A stretch of DNA of 64,000 nucleotides from Streptomyces avermitilis MA-4680 = NBRC 14893. Its GTDB lineage: Bacteria > Actinomycetota > Actinomycetes > Streptomycetales > Streptomycetaceae. Below the pieces are notes generated by a model. That model worked only from the letters and a program-made list of their open reading frames with translations. It was not told the DNA's origin and made no database searches. The stretch spans positions 8,308,001-8,372,000 of the forward strand of contig NC_003155.5 in assembly GCF_000009765.2 (NCBI RefSeq), read 5' to 3'. Positions 9,535-17,725 of the stretch are shown piece after piece (within the stretch, counting starts at the first letter, position 1; every line of letters starts with the position of its first letter). The position numbers and the translations under genes are program-made.

Positions 9535-11910
9535 TCACGCCTGGGGCAGTCCTCGCACACGCACCGGATACGAGGGCTCGCCCGGGCCCTCGTCGCCGTC
9601 CCGCTCGACGACCACCCGCTGCCCCCGCAGGCGTGTCACATACTGCTCGATCTCCGGCTCGTCCCAGCCGTCCCCCGAGTCCGGCACGACGAGTCCGCCC
9701 CCGGTGCGCCCGCGCGCCGGCCTCCACACCTCCAACTCCAGACGGCCACCGTCGCCCCGCACCGGCAGGACGGCACCCGCGCGCGCGAGCACCGGAATCC
9801 GCGACAGGGGGGCGCCGATCAGCACCTGGCCCGGTCCGTCGTACGCCTTCTCGGTGACCGTGTCGTACCAGCGCCCGCGCGGCAGCTGCACCGCACGCCG
9901 GTCCGCCCCCGGGTCCAGGACCGGTGCCACCAGGAGGCTGTCACCGAGCAGGAAGGCGTCCTCGCAGTCGCGCAGCGCCCGGTCCTCGGGCGCGCCCCAC
10001 CACACGGGCCGCACATAGGGCGCTCCCGTACGGCGCGCCAGATGCGCCAGCGTCATGAAGTACGGCAGCAGCCGCCGCCGTTCGACGAGCGCCACGCGCG
10101 CGTGCTCGAGGACGTCCTCGCCGAACTCCCAGAGCTCCCTGCGCCCCGCCCGCAGGCCCGCACGGGTACGGAACAGGGGAAGGTACGAACCGAGCTGGAA
10201 CCACCGCAGATACAGCTCCGGCGACGGACTCCCGTCGAAACCGCCCACATCCGGTCCGGAGTAGGGCACCCCGCACAGACCCAGGCCTATCACCAGCGAC
10301 AGGGACGCGCGCAGACCGGGCCAGCCGGTGGTCACGTCGCCGGACCACGCCCCTCCGTAGCGCTGCATTCCGCTCCAGCCGGAGCGCGAGAAGATGAAGG
10401 GCCTCTCCTGGGGGGACAGTTCCCGCAGCCCCTCGTACCCGGCGCGGGCCATGCCCAGGGCGTACACGTTGTGGGCCTCCCGGTGGTCGCCGCCGCGGCC
10501 CTCCAAAAGGTGCCGGGCCGACCGGGGGAGGGTGTTCTCCCCGAAGGCCGTGAACGACACCGGCTCGTTCAGGTCGTGCCAGAAGCCCGCGAAGCCCTGA
10601 GCCAGCCGCTCCTCGTAGAGGCCGCCCCACCACTTGCGCACGCGCGCGTGCGTGAAGTCCGGATAGACCGACTCGCCGGGCCACACGACTCCCTCCACGA
10701 CCCGCCCGGCGGCGTCCCGTACGAAGGCGTCCTGCGCACTCCCGGCGTCGTACACGGCGTTACCCGGCTCGGCCCTGACCGCCGGGTCGACGACCGACAC
10801 CAGACGTATCCCGTCGCGGCGCAGCTCCTCTGCGAGCACCGGCAGCTTCGGGAAGCGGTCCCGGTCCACCGTGAACACCTGGTGCGCGTCGTAGTGATCG
10901 TTGTCCAGATGGACCGCGTCGAGCGGAAGCCCGCGCTCCTGATAACCCGAGACGACCCCCCGCACCTCCTGCTCGCTGCCGGATCCCCGGCGCGCGTGAT
11001 GGTGTCCCAGCGCCCACGCCGGCGGCAGCGCGGGCGCCCCGGTCAGCGACGCCCAGGTGTGCAGCACGCGCGCGGGGGTGCCCATCATCACCCAGCAGCG
11101 CAGCGGACCACCGTCCATCCGCAGCTCGCTCGTCCCCGCCCGGTCGTGCCCCGAGCCCGCCCCCTCCTCGCCTTCGCGCAGCGTCACCGTGCCGTCCCAC
11201 GAGGTGTCGTGGAACACGAGATGCGTGGCCGCGTCGGCGACCACCAGCTGCACCGGCATCGTGAGGTACAGCGGGTCGTCGCCCGGTCCGACAGCGTGAC
11301 CGGGATCCGTGTTCCACAGCCGGTAGGTCCCGCCGCGCAGCCGCGGCCCGGCGGCGCGGCCGCCCAGACCGAAGAACCGCGCGTCAGCCGCGACTTCCGA
11401 CCGCTGCATCCAGTGGGCGGCGCCACCGTCGGCCGGCTCCCACCAGCGGGGCGGCAGATCCCGGCGCAGCGTCACTCCGCCGGGCGTACGCACCTCGACC
11501 GCGCCGTGCCGCGACACCATGACCGTGCCGCGCTCGGCCACGACCTGCCAGCCACCGTCCTTGTCGGGCTCCAGAACGGCCCGGGGGTCGGGTTCGGGAC
11601 AGCGGCCCGCGAGGGCGTACGACGGCTCCGGCCCGGCCCCGTCCCAGCCCCAGAACACGGCGCCGTTCACGGCGACCGTGATGCGCAGCTCGGACCGCGC
11701 GAACCGGATGACGCCACCGCCCGGGCCGGGCACCACGCCCTGCACCGGGCCGGGCACCCGGGCGCGCTCGGCACCGCGCCTCGGCAGCCCGGAGGCGTCG
11801 GCACGCCTCCTGCGCCACGCGGCCCGTACCGTGCGCAACCCGCCCGCCGCACCCCCCGAGCCGACCGCTTTCACCGAACGCACCAGGTCACGACCGTCCA
11901 TGCTGCTCAC
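9535..11910 (-). CDS. Glycoside hydrolase family 31 (alpha-glucosidase/alpha-xylosidase type)
   Basis: The product is up to 791 residues (GTG at 11910; ATG at 11901 also possible). The GH31 nucleophile aspartate is in GFWHDLNEPVSF, and the acid/base region is WSGDVTTGW, followed by GVPYSGPDVGGF. No signal peptide is obvious, so it should act in the cytosol on maltose-like oligosaccharides or alpha-xylosides; substrate range cannot be read from the motifs. It is divergent from the acetoacetyl-CoA synthetase gene, and a near-perfect dyad lies 10 bp from its start. Confidence 0.93.
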   Translation of the reverse strand: MSSMDGRDLVRSVKAVGSGGAAGGLRTVRAAWRRRRADASGLPRRGAERARVPGPVQGVVPGPGGGVIRFARSELRITVAVNGAVFWGWDGAGPEPSYALAGRCPEPDPRAVLEPDKDGGWQVVAERGTVMVSRHGAVEVRTPGGVTLRRDLPPRWWEPADGGAAHWMQRSEVAADARFFGLGGRAAGPRLRGGTYRLWNTDPGHAVGPGDDPLYLTMPVQLVVADAATHLVFHDTSWDGTVTLREGEEGAGSGHDRAGTSELRMDGGPLRCWVMMGTPARVLHTWASLTGAPALPPAWALGHHHARRGSGSEQEVRGVVSGYQERGLPLDAVHLDNDHYDAHQVFTVDRDRFPKLPVLAEELRRDGIRLVSVVDPAVRAEPGNAVYDAGSAQDAFVRDAAGRVVEGVVWPGESVYPDFTHARVRKWWGGLYEERLAQGFAGFWHDLNEPVSFTAFGENTLPRSARHLLEGRGGDHREAHNVYALGMARAGYEGLRELSPQERPFIFSRSGWSGMQRYGGAWSGDVTTGWPGLRASLSLVIGLGLCGVPYSGPDVGGFDGSPSPELYLRWFQLGSYLPLFRTRAGLRAGRRELWEFGEDVLEHARVALVERRRLLPYFMTLAHLARRTGAPYVRPVWWGAPEDRALRDCEDAFLLGDSLLVAPVLDPGADRRAVQLPRGRWYDTVTEKAYDGPGQVLIGAPLSRIPVLARAGAVLPVRGDGGRLELEVWRPARGRTGGGLVVPDSGDGWDEPEIEQYVTRLRGQRVVVERDGDEGPGEPSYPVRVRGLPQA

Positions 11911-11919
11911 CCTGCCATT

Positions 11920-11941
11920 GACACCCCCGTACAGGGGTGTC
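11920..11941. promoter_or_regulatory. 22-bp dyad between GH31 and acetoacetyl-CoA synthetase genes
   Basis: Arms GACACCCC and GGGGTGTC flank a 6-nt centre (CGTACA), so all but two of the 22 bases are symmetric. A TTGACA hexamer (11918-11923) overlaps the left arm, in plus orientation. It lies right at the GH31 start and about 175 bp from the start of the synthetase gene, so it is more likely an operator for the glucosidase gene than a terminator. Confidence 0.45.
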
Positions 11942-12114
11942 GTTCAACTGTCGTTCACCCGTGGCAGGAGCACATCTTCATGTCGCCGACTATGTGTGGC
12001 ACACCCTGGTGCAGAAGTCGATCACATGGCATCGTCCGTGTCAGCCGCGTGCCGCGCACACCCCAGCCCGTGCGCGACCTACGCACACGAAGCGCACAGT
12101 CCGGGAGCCGCCCC

Positions 12115-14082
12115 ATGACCCCAGCGAACCCCTCGCCGCTCTGGCGACCCGACGAGGAACGCATCGCCCAGGCACAGATCACCAGGTTCCAGTCCTGGGC
12201 GGCCGAACACCACGGAGCACCCGCCGACGGCGGCTACGCGGCATTGCACCGCTGGTCCGTCGACGAGCTGGACACCTTCTGGAAAGCCGTCACCGAATGG
12301 TTCGACGTACGGTTTTCCACCCCCTACGCGCGCGTGCTCGGCGACCGCTCCATGCCCGGTGCCGCATGGTTCCCCGGAGCGACCCTGAACTACGCCGAAC
12401 ACGCCCTGCGCGCCGCCGACACGCGCGCGGACGAACCGGCTCTCCTGCACGTCGACGAGACCCACGAGCCCCGCCCGGTCACCTGGTCCGAACTGCGCCG
12501 CCAGGTCGGCTCCCTGGCCGCCGAACTGCGCTCCCTCGGCGTACGCCCCGGAGACCGCGTCAGCGGCTATCTCCCCAACATTCCGCAGGCCGTGGTCGCC
12601 CTCCTCGCCACGGCCGCGGTGGGCGGCGTCTGGACGTCCTGCGCCCCCGACTTCGGCGCCCGCAGCGTCCTCGACCGCTTCCAGCAGGTCGAGCCGGTCG
12701 TGCTGTTCACGGTCGACGGCTACCGGTACGGAGGCAAGGAGCACGACCGCCGTGAAACGGTCGCCGAGCTGCGCCGCGAACTGCCCACCCTGCGTGCCGT
12801 CGTCCATATCCCCGTGCTCGGCACCGAGGCCCCCGAGGGCGCCCTGGAGTGGTCCGCCCTGACCTCCTCCGACGTGGCGCCCGAGTTCGAGCAGGTCCCG
12901 TTCGACCACCCCCTGTGGGTCCTGTACTCCTCCGGCACGACCGGCCTGCCAAAGGCCATCGTCCAGTCCCAGGGCGGCATCCTCGTCGAGCACCTCAAGC
13001 AGCTCGGCCTGCACTGCGACCTCGGCCCCGAGGACCGGTTCTTCTGGTACACGTCCACGGGCTGGATGATGTGGAACTTCCTCGTCTCCGGCCTCCTCAC
13101 CGGCACCACGATCGTCCTGTACGACGGCAGCCCGGGCTTTCCGGACACCGCCGCCCAGTGGCGCATCGCCGAACGCACCGGCGCGACCCTCTACGGCACC
13201 TCCGCCGCGTACGTCATGGCCTGCCGCAAGGCGGGCGTGCACCCCTCGCGCGACTTCGACCTCGCGCGCGTGCGGTGCGTGGCGACAACCGGCTCGCCGC
13301 TGCCGCCGGACGGCTTCAGCTGGCTGCACGACGAGGTCCGCGCCGACCTCTGGATCGCCTCGGTCAGCGGGGGCACCGACGTGTGCTCCTGCTTCGCGGG
13401 AGCCGTTCCCACCCTGCCGGTGTACATCGGCGAACTCCAGGCCCCGGGCCTCGGCACCGACCTCCAGTCCTGGGACCCGAGCGGCAAGCCCCTGGTCGAC
13501 GAGGTCGGCGAGCTGGTGGTCACCAATCCGATGCCCTCCATGCCGATCCGCTTCTGGAACGACCCGGACGGCAGCCGCTACCACGGCAGTTACTTCGACA
13601 CGTATCCGGGAGTGTGGCGCCACGGCGACTGGATCACCGTCACCTCCCGCGGCTCCGTGGTCATCCACGGCCGCTCCGACTCCACGCTCAACCGCCAGGG
13701 CGTCCGCATGGGCTCGGCCGACATCTACGAAGCGGTCGAACGCCTTCCGGAGATCAAGGAATCCCTCGTCATCGGCGTCGAACAGCCCGACGGCGGCTAC
13801 TGGATGCCTCTCTTCGTCCACCTCGCCCCGGGAGCCACCCTCGACGACGCCCTCCTGGGCCGCATCAAGCAGACCATCCGCGAACAGCTTTCGCCCCGGC
13901 ACGTCCCCGACGAGATCATCGAGGTCCCGGCCATCCCGCACACGCTCACCGGCAAACGCATCGAGGTCCCGGTCAAACGCCTGCTCCAGGGCACCCCGCT
14001 GGAGAAGGCGGTCAATCCGGGCTCCATCGACAACCTCGACCTGCTGGGCTTCTACGAGGACCTGGCCCGCAAGCGCGCCTGA
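12115..14082 (+). CDS. Acetoacetate--CoA ligase (acetoacetyl-CoA synthetase)
   Basis: The 655-residue product starts MTPANPSPLWRPDEERIAQA and has the length and N-terminal FSDx-like region of acetoacetyl-CoA synthetases in the acyl-adenylating superfamily. The AMP-binding P-loop is YSSGTTGLPKAI (near residue 271), followed by FFWYTSTGWMMWNF, and the C-terminal catalytic lysine lies in TLTGKRIEVPVKRLL. It activates acetoacetate to acetoacetyl-CoA with ATP, salvaging C4 units for lipid or polyketide metabolism. The frame extends far upstream without a ribosome site; the chosen ATG matches family N-termini. Its TGA abuts the stop of the converging MocR gene with no base between. Confidence 0.93.
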   Translation: MTPANPSPLWRPDEERIAQAQITRFQSWAAEHHGAPADGGYAALHRWSVDELDTFWKAVTEWFDVRFSTPYARVLGDRSMPGAAWFPGATLNYAEHALRAADTRADEPALLHVDETHEPRPVTWSELRRQVGSLAAELRSLGVRPGDRVSGYLPNIPQAVVALLATAAVGGVWTSCAPDFGARSVLDRFQQVEPVVLFTVDGYRYGGKEHDRRETVAELRRELPTLRAVVHIPVLGTEAPEGALEWSALTSSDVAPEFEQVPFDHPLWVLYSSGTTGLPKAIVQSQGGILVEHLKQLGLHCDLGPEDRFFWYTSTGWMMWNFLVSGLLTGTTIVLYDGSPGFPDTAAQWRIAERTGATLYGTSAAYVMACRKAGVHPSRDFDLARVRCVATTGSPLPPDGFSWLHDEVRADLWIASVSGGTDVCSCFAGAVPTLPVYIGELQAPGLGTDLQSWDPSGKPLVDEVGELVVTNPMPSMPIRFWNDPDGSRYHGSYFDTYPGVWRHGDWITVTSRGSVVIHGRSDSTLNRQGVRMGSADIYEAVERLPEIKESLVIGVEQPDGGYWMPLFVHLAPGATLDDALLGRIKQTIREQLSPRHVPDEIIEVPAIPHTLTGKRIEVPVKRLLQGTPLEKAVNPGSIDNLDLLGFYEDLARKRA

Positions 14083-15402
14083 TCAACCTCCGTAGGTGGC
14101 CTCGGACTCACCCAGCACGACCGCGAAGTCCGAGGCCAGCCGCGCCGCGTCGACAGGTTCGAGCTCGGCGACCGAGATCCGCACACCGGGCCCGGCGACG
14201 AGCCGGAACCGGGCCCCCGCCGCGACCCACCACCCGTACGACCGCAGCCCGTTCACCACGGCCGACTCGTCCCGCACGGGCACCCACACGTTCATCCCAC
14301 TCGTCGCGTGACCCTCGAGTCCGTGCTTTTCGAGCTCTTGGAGGAGAGCACCGCGCCGCAGCGCGTACGTCTCCCGCGCCCGTGTCACCAACGCGCGCGT
14401 GCCGTCGTCCGTCAGCAGCCCGTACACGGTCTCCTGAAGGAGATGGCTGACCCACCCCGACGTGAGCAGCAGCCGTCCGTCGTGCCGTGCCAGCGTGGTC
14501 GGATCACAGGCCGCGGCAGCCCAGCGCAGGTCCGTCCCGAGGAACTTGCTCACCGTCCGCACATGCACCCAGCGGGTCAGTCCGCCCGCGGTCAGCGTGT
14601 GTAGGGGCGCATCCGCGACGGCGGACGCATGGTCGTTCTCCACGACCAACACCTCGGGCTCCTCCCGGAGCACCTCGACCAGCGCGTCCCGGCGCTCCGT
14701 GGAGAAGCGCCCGCCGTACGGGTTCTGTGCCCGCGGACTGCACACGACCGCCCGTACGCCGGCCCGCAACGCACCCCGCAGGGCGTCCGGACGTACCCCT
14801 TCGTCGTCCACGGCCACCGAAACCGTACGCAACCCCAGCGCCGTGACCAGGTCGAGCAGATGGTGGTAGCCGGGATCCTCCATCGCGACGGCGTCACCCG
14901 GCCGCAGCTCCACCGAGAGCAGCCGCCCGATCAGATCCAGCGCCCCGTGTGCGAAGGTCACGTACTCCGTGGGCACGCCGTCGGGCCGCAACCAGTCGCG
15001 CACCGCGTCCTCGAGCCGCGCCAGCCGGGGCGTCGACCGATGGGACCGCGCACCGGGGGACAGGTGCGAGGGCGGCACCAGACGGGGGAGCAGTGCGGGA
15101 TCCGGGTGACCGCCCGCCAGGTCGCGCAGCCCGTCCGGAACTCTGGGCGGCCGTCGTGAGGCCACTGCCGGGGCCGCCGCGACCACGGTTCCGCCACGCC
15201 CGCGCGTGACGACGATGCCGCGCCGCCGCAGCTCCTTGTAGGCCGTCGCCACGGTCCCCGGGCTCACCCCGAGCTCATCGGCGAGCCGACGCACCGGAGG
15301 CAGCGCCGCCCCCGGGCCCAACGCGCCTTCACTCACGCCTCGTTCGACGGACGAGGCAATCCCCTTGGCCGTCGTACCACTGATCCCATATTGTGTTGCC
15401 AC
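14083..15402 (-). CDS. MocR-family GntR/aminotransferase regulator
   Basis: The 439-residue product has a GntR winged helix-turn-helix at residues ~15-75 (LPPVRRLADELGVSPGTVATAYKEL) joined to a fold-type I aminotransferase domain. The PLP lysine is in RTVSKFLGTDLRW. MocR proteins bind PLP or an aldimine and control transcription rather than transaminate. It is divergent from an MFS exporter gene with only 45 bp between the starts. A TATGTAT-CA-ATACATA dyad lies in that gap, so it probably controls the exporter and itself. The start is GTG. Confidence 0.9.
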   Translation of the reverse strand: MATQYGISGTTAKGIASSVERGVSEGALGPGAALPPVRRLADELGVSPGTVATAYKELRRRGIVVTRGRGGTVVAAAPAVASRRPPRVPDGLRDLAGGHPDPALLPRLVPPSHLSPGARSHRSTPRLARLEDAVRDWLRPDGVPTEYVTFAHGALDLIGRLLSVELRPGDAVAMEDPGYHHLLDLVTALGLRTVSVAVDDEGVRPDALRGALRAGVRAVVCSPRAQNPYGGRFSTERRDALVEVLREEPEVLVVENDHASAVADAPLHTLTAGGLTRWVHVRTVSKFLGTDLRWAAAACDPTTLARHDGRLLLTSGWVSHLLQETVYGLLTDDGTRALVTRARETYALRRGALLQELEKHGLEGHATSGMNVWVPVRDESAVVNGLRSYGWWVAAGARFRLVAGPGVRISVAELEPVDAARLASDFAVVLGESEATYGG

Positions 15403-15411
15403 GTAACCAAG

Positions 15412-15427
15412 TATGTATCAATACATA
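15412..15427. promoter_or_regulatory. TATGTAT-CA-ATACATA dyad between the MocR and MFS genes
   Basis: A perfect 7-2-7 inverted repeat of very AT-rich sequence stands out in GC-rich surroundings. It lies 10 bp from the MocR start and 21 bp from the MFS start, where it would cover both promoters. It is the best candidate operator for the MocR protein. Confidence 0.6.
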
Positions 15428-15447
15428 ACTGGAAACAAGGGGGAGCA

Positions 15448-16722
15448 GTGAATCCGAAGCGCCGCGCAGCCGCCTGGTCGACCCGTATTCCAGGAGGTCG
15501 CGACGGGCGCAGAATGCTCTGGATCGCCCTCGTCGACCGGATCGGCAGCGGCCTGTGGGCATCCGTCTCCGTCCTGTACTTCACCTACGTCACCGGCCTC
15601 TCCGCTGCCCAGGTCGGCACCCTGGCCGCCGTCTCCGGAGCCATCGGCATCGCCGGCGCCCCCCTCGGCGGCCGCATCGCCGACCGCCTGCCCCTCACCC
15701 GCGTCCTGATCGCCCTGCAACTCCTGCGCGCCCTGGCCTCCTTCGCCCTCCTCACCACCGGCAACTACGCCCTGCTGCTGGCCTTCTCTGCCGTCGGCAG
15801 CCTCGGCGACCGGGCCGCGAACGTGCTGACCAAGCTCTACGCGACGCGGGTCTCCGGCCCCGACCGGGTCCGCTACCAGGCCGTCAACCGGACCGTCGCC
15901 AACGCCGGCTGGGCCGTCGGCGGACTCGCCGCCGCCGCGGCCCTCGGCCTCGGCACCTCCACCGCCTACCAGGCGCTGCTGGCCGGCGACGCCCTCTCCT
16001 TCCTCGGCGCCGCGCTCCTCACCGTCCGCTGCGGCGAACCACCCTCGCCGACCCGCACCGTGGTCACATCGAAGGACCCGCTCCCCACGACGAAGCCGGC
16101 GAAACCCTGGCGCGACCGCACCTACCTCGCATACGTCGCCACCGAGACCGCCCTCTGCCTCCACGACGCGGTGTTCAAAGTCGGCCTGCCCCTGTGGATC
16201 GTCCACGGAAGCAACGCACCCCACGGCCTCGCGCCGCTGCTCCTGGTCCTCAACAACGTGCTCGTGGTGGCCCTCCAGGTACCCCTGGCCCGATTCGGCG
16301 CCACCACGACCGCGGCACGCGCCCTGTTGCTGCCCCTCGCTGCCTTCTTCGCGCTGGGCGGCGTGGCCATGGCCCTTTCGTCCGCCGGCGGCACCCCTAT
16401 CGCGACCGGTTGCCTCACCGCCGCAGCCGTCTCCTTCACGATGGCCGAGATGCTCTACGCCACCGTCTCCTGGGAACTCTCCGTCGCACTGGCACCGGCC
16501 ACCGCGCAGGGCGCCTACCTCGGCGTCCACGGCCTCGCCCAGTCCGTCCAGCGCAGCGTCGGGCCACTCGCCGTCACAGCGGCCATCGCGACCGGACCGG
16601 CCGGCTGGACCGTCTTCGGCGCCACCATCGCCGTGACCTGCCTGATCCAGCACCGGCTGGTGCGCGACCGCCTGGCCGGACCGTCGTTGTCAGTGCCGCC
16701 AGTTACTGTGAGTGAGCATTGA
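15448..16722 (+). CDS. MFS transporter, probable small-molecule exporter
   Basis: The 424-residue product is a major-facilitator protein with about 12 hydrophobic spans. The loop after span 2 reads GGRIADRLPLTRVL, matching the family GxxxDRxGRR motif. The substrate is not evident. The GTG start is chosen because AAGGGGGAG lies 4 nt upstream; the ORF from 15391 would run through the operator region. It is divergent from the MocR gene and 22 bp ahead of the conserved hypothetical that follows, which may be co-transcribed. Confidence 0.88.
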   Translation: MNPKRRAAAWSTRIPGGRDGRRMLWIALVDRIGSGLWASVSVLYFTYVTGLSAAQVGTLAAVSGAIGIAGAPLGGRIADRLPLTRVLIALQLLRALASFALLTTGNYALLLAFSAVGSLGDRAANVLTKLYATRVSGPDRVRYQAVNRTVANAGWAVGGLAAAAALGLGTSTAYQALLAGDALSFLGAALLTVRCGEPPSPTRTVVTSKDPLPTTKPAKPWRDRTYLAYVATETALCLHDAVFKVGLPLWIVHGSNAPHGLAPLLLVLNNVLVVALQVPLARFGATTTAARALLLPLAAFFALGGVAMALSSAGGTPIATGCLTAAAVSFTMAEMLYATVSWELSVALAPATAQGAYLGVHGLAQSVQRSVGPLAVTAAIATGPAGWTVFGATIAVTCLIQHRLVRDRLAGPSLSVPPVTVSEH

Positions 16723-16744
16723 TCGACTGCGCACAGGGGGAAAC

Positions 16745-17638
16745 ATGGCGCACACCGAGCACCAGACCATGCGACGCGTACTGCGCCGCGAAATCGCCGG
16801 CACCATCGGCTTGTTGACCGACGAACACGACTTCACTGCGATGCTGCGCTACCGCACCTTCGCCTTCGACGACCACGCGACCTACCTCCAGCAGGTGGAA
16901 GCCCTGCTGAGGACCCTCGCCGCCCAGGGCGGCCACACCACGGTGGCCCTCTTCGACCCCGAGGAGTACGCGGAGTTCTGCGCCGAGACAGGCCTGGAAC
17001 CGGACGCGCCGTCCAGCCGCACCCGCTTCACCGCGGAACTCGCCGCGACCGGCCCGACCGTCCCGTACGAGGGCCAACCGCTGGCCGACCTGGTCCCGAA
17101 CCTCATCGACGAAGCGGTCCGACGAGCCACCTGGCAGTACGCGACGACCGTCCTCACCCGCATCGGCTCCTGCGCCTCCTGCGGCGAGGACATCGGCCGG
17201 GCCGCCTTCGCCCGCGCGTCCCACCTCCTCGCCCGCGTCCTCGACACCGCGGACCCGGGCCACCGCCACCTCGTGTGCAGTGTCTCCACCACCCCTGAAG
17301 GAGTCATCGCGGTGCTCCACGCCGATGACGACGCGGACGGCACAGCCCGCCTCGACGAGACCGAGGCCCTCGAGTTCACGACGGTCCTCGCCCTCGGCAT
17401 CGCGACCCGGAGCGCGGGCGGCCTCGTCATGCGCACCAGCGCCCCCGGCAGGACCGACCGTGTCTACGGCTGGCGCCTGCGCGGCGAAGGCCTGCACCCC
17501 CTCACCGCGGGGGAGGTCTTCGACGCCTACTGCACCGACATCGCATCCGGAGAGATCGTCTCGCCGGAATCCGGCGTCGACTACAGCGAACCGCCCGACC
17601 TCGGCGACGCGGAACACCCCACAGGCCACACCCACTGA
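16745..17638 (+). CDS. Conserved hypothetical protein, 297 aa
   Basis: I do not recognise a named family. The protein starts MAHTEHQTMRRVLRREIAG after a GGGGG ribosome site and is soluble and acidic. It carries a CASCGEDIGR segment near residue 140 that could be half of a metal site. The C-terminus is polar. It lies 22 bp after the MFS gene on the same strand, and converges on ptsI with a hairpin terminator between them. Confidence 0.75.
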   Translation: MAHTEHQTMRRVLRREIAGTIGLLTDEHDFTAMLRYRTFAFDDHATYLQQVEALLRTLAAQGGHTTVALFDPEEYAEFCAETGLEPDAPSSRTRFTAELAATGPTVPYEGQPLADLVPNLIDEAVRRATWQYATTVLTRIGSCASCGEDIGRAAFARASHLLARVLDTADPGHRHLVCSVSTTPEGVIAVLHADDDADGTARLDETEALEFTTVLALGIATRSAGGLVMRTSAPGRTDRVYGWRLRGEGLHPLTAGEVFDAYCTDIASGEIVSPESGVDYSEPPDLGDAEHPTGHTH

Positions 17639-17663
17639 CCGAGCGAAGGGCGCCTGAACGAAC

Positions 17664-17697
17664 GAGGGGCGCCCCACCGACAGGTGAAGCGCCCCTC
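17664..17697. terminator. Hairpin terminator between the hypothetical gene and ptsI
   Basis: GAGGGGCGC (17664-17672) pairs perfectly with GCGCCCCTC (17689-17697) over a 16-nt loop, between converging genes. Confidence 0.65.
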
Positions 17698-17725
17698 GAC
17701 AAACCGCTACGACGTCCGGTGCCGT

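Noticed and set aside
10042..12114. 690-codon N-terminal extension of acetoacetyl-CoA synthetase
   Set aside because: It is open frame antisense to the GH31 gene; the family length fits the start at 12115.
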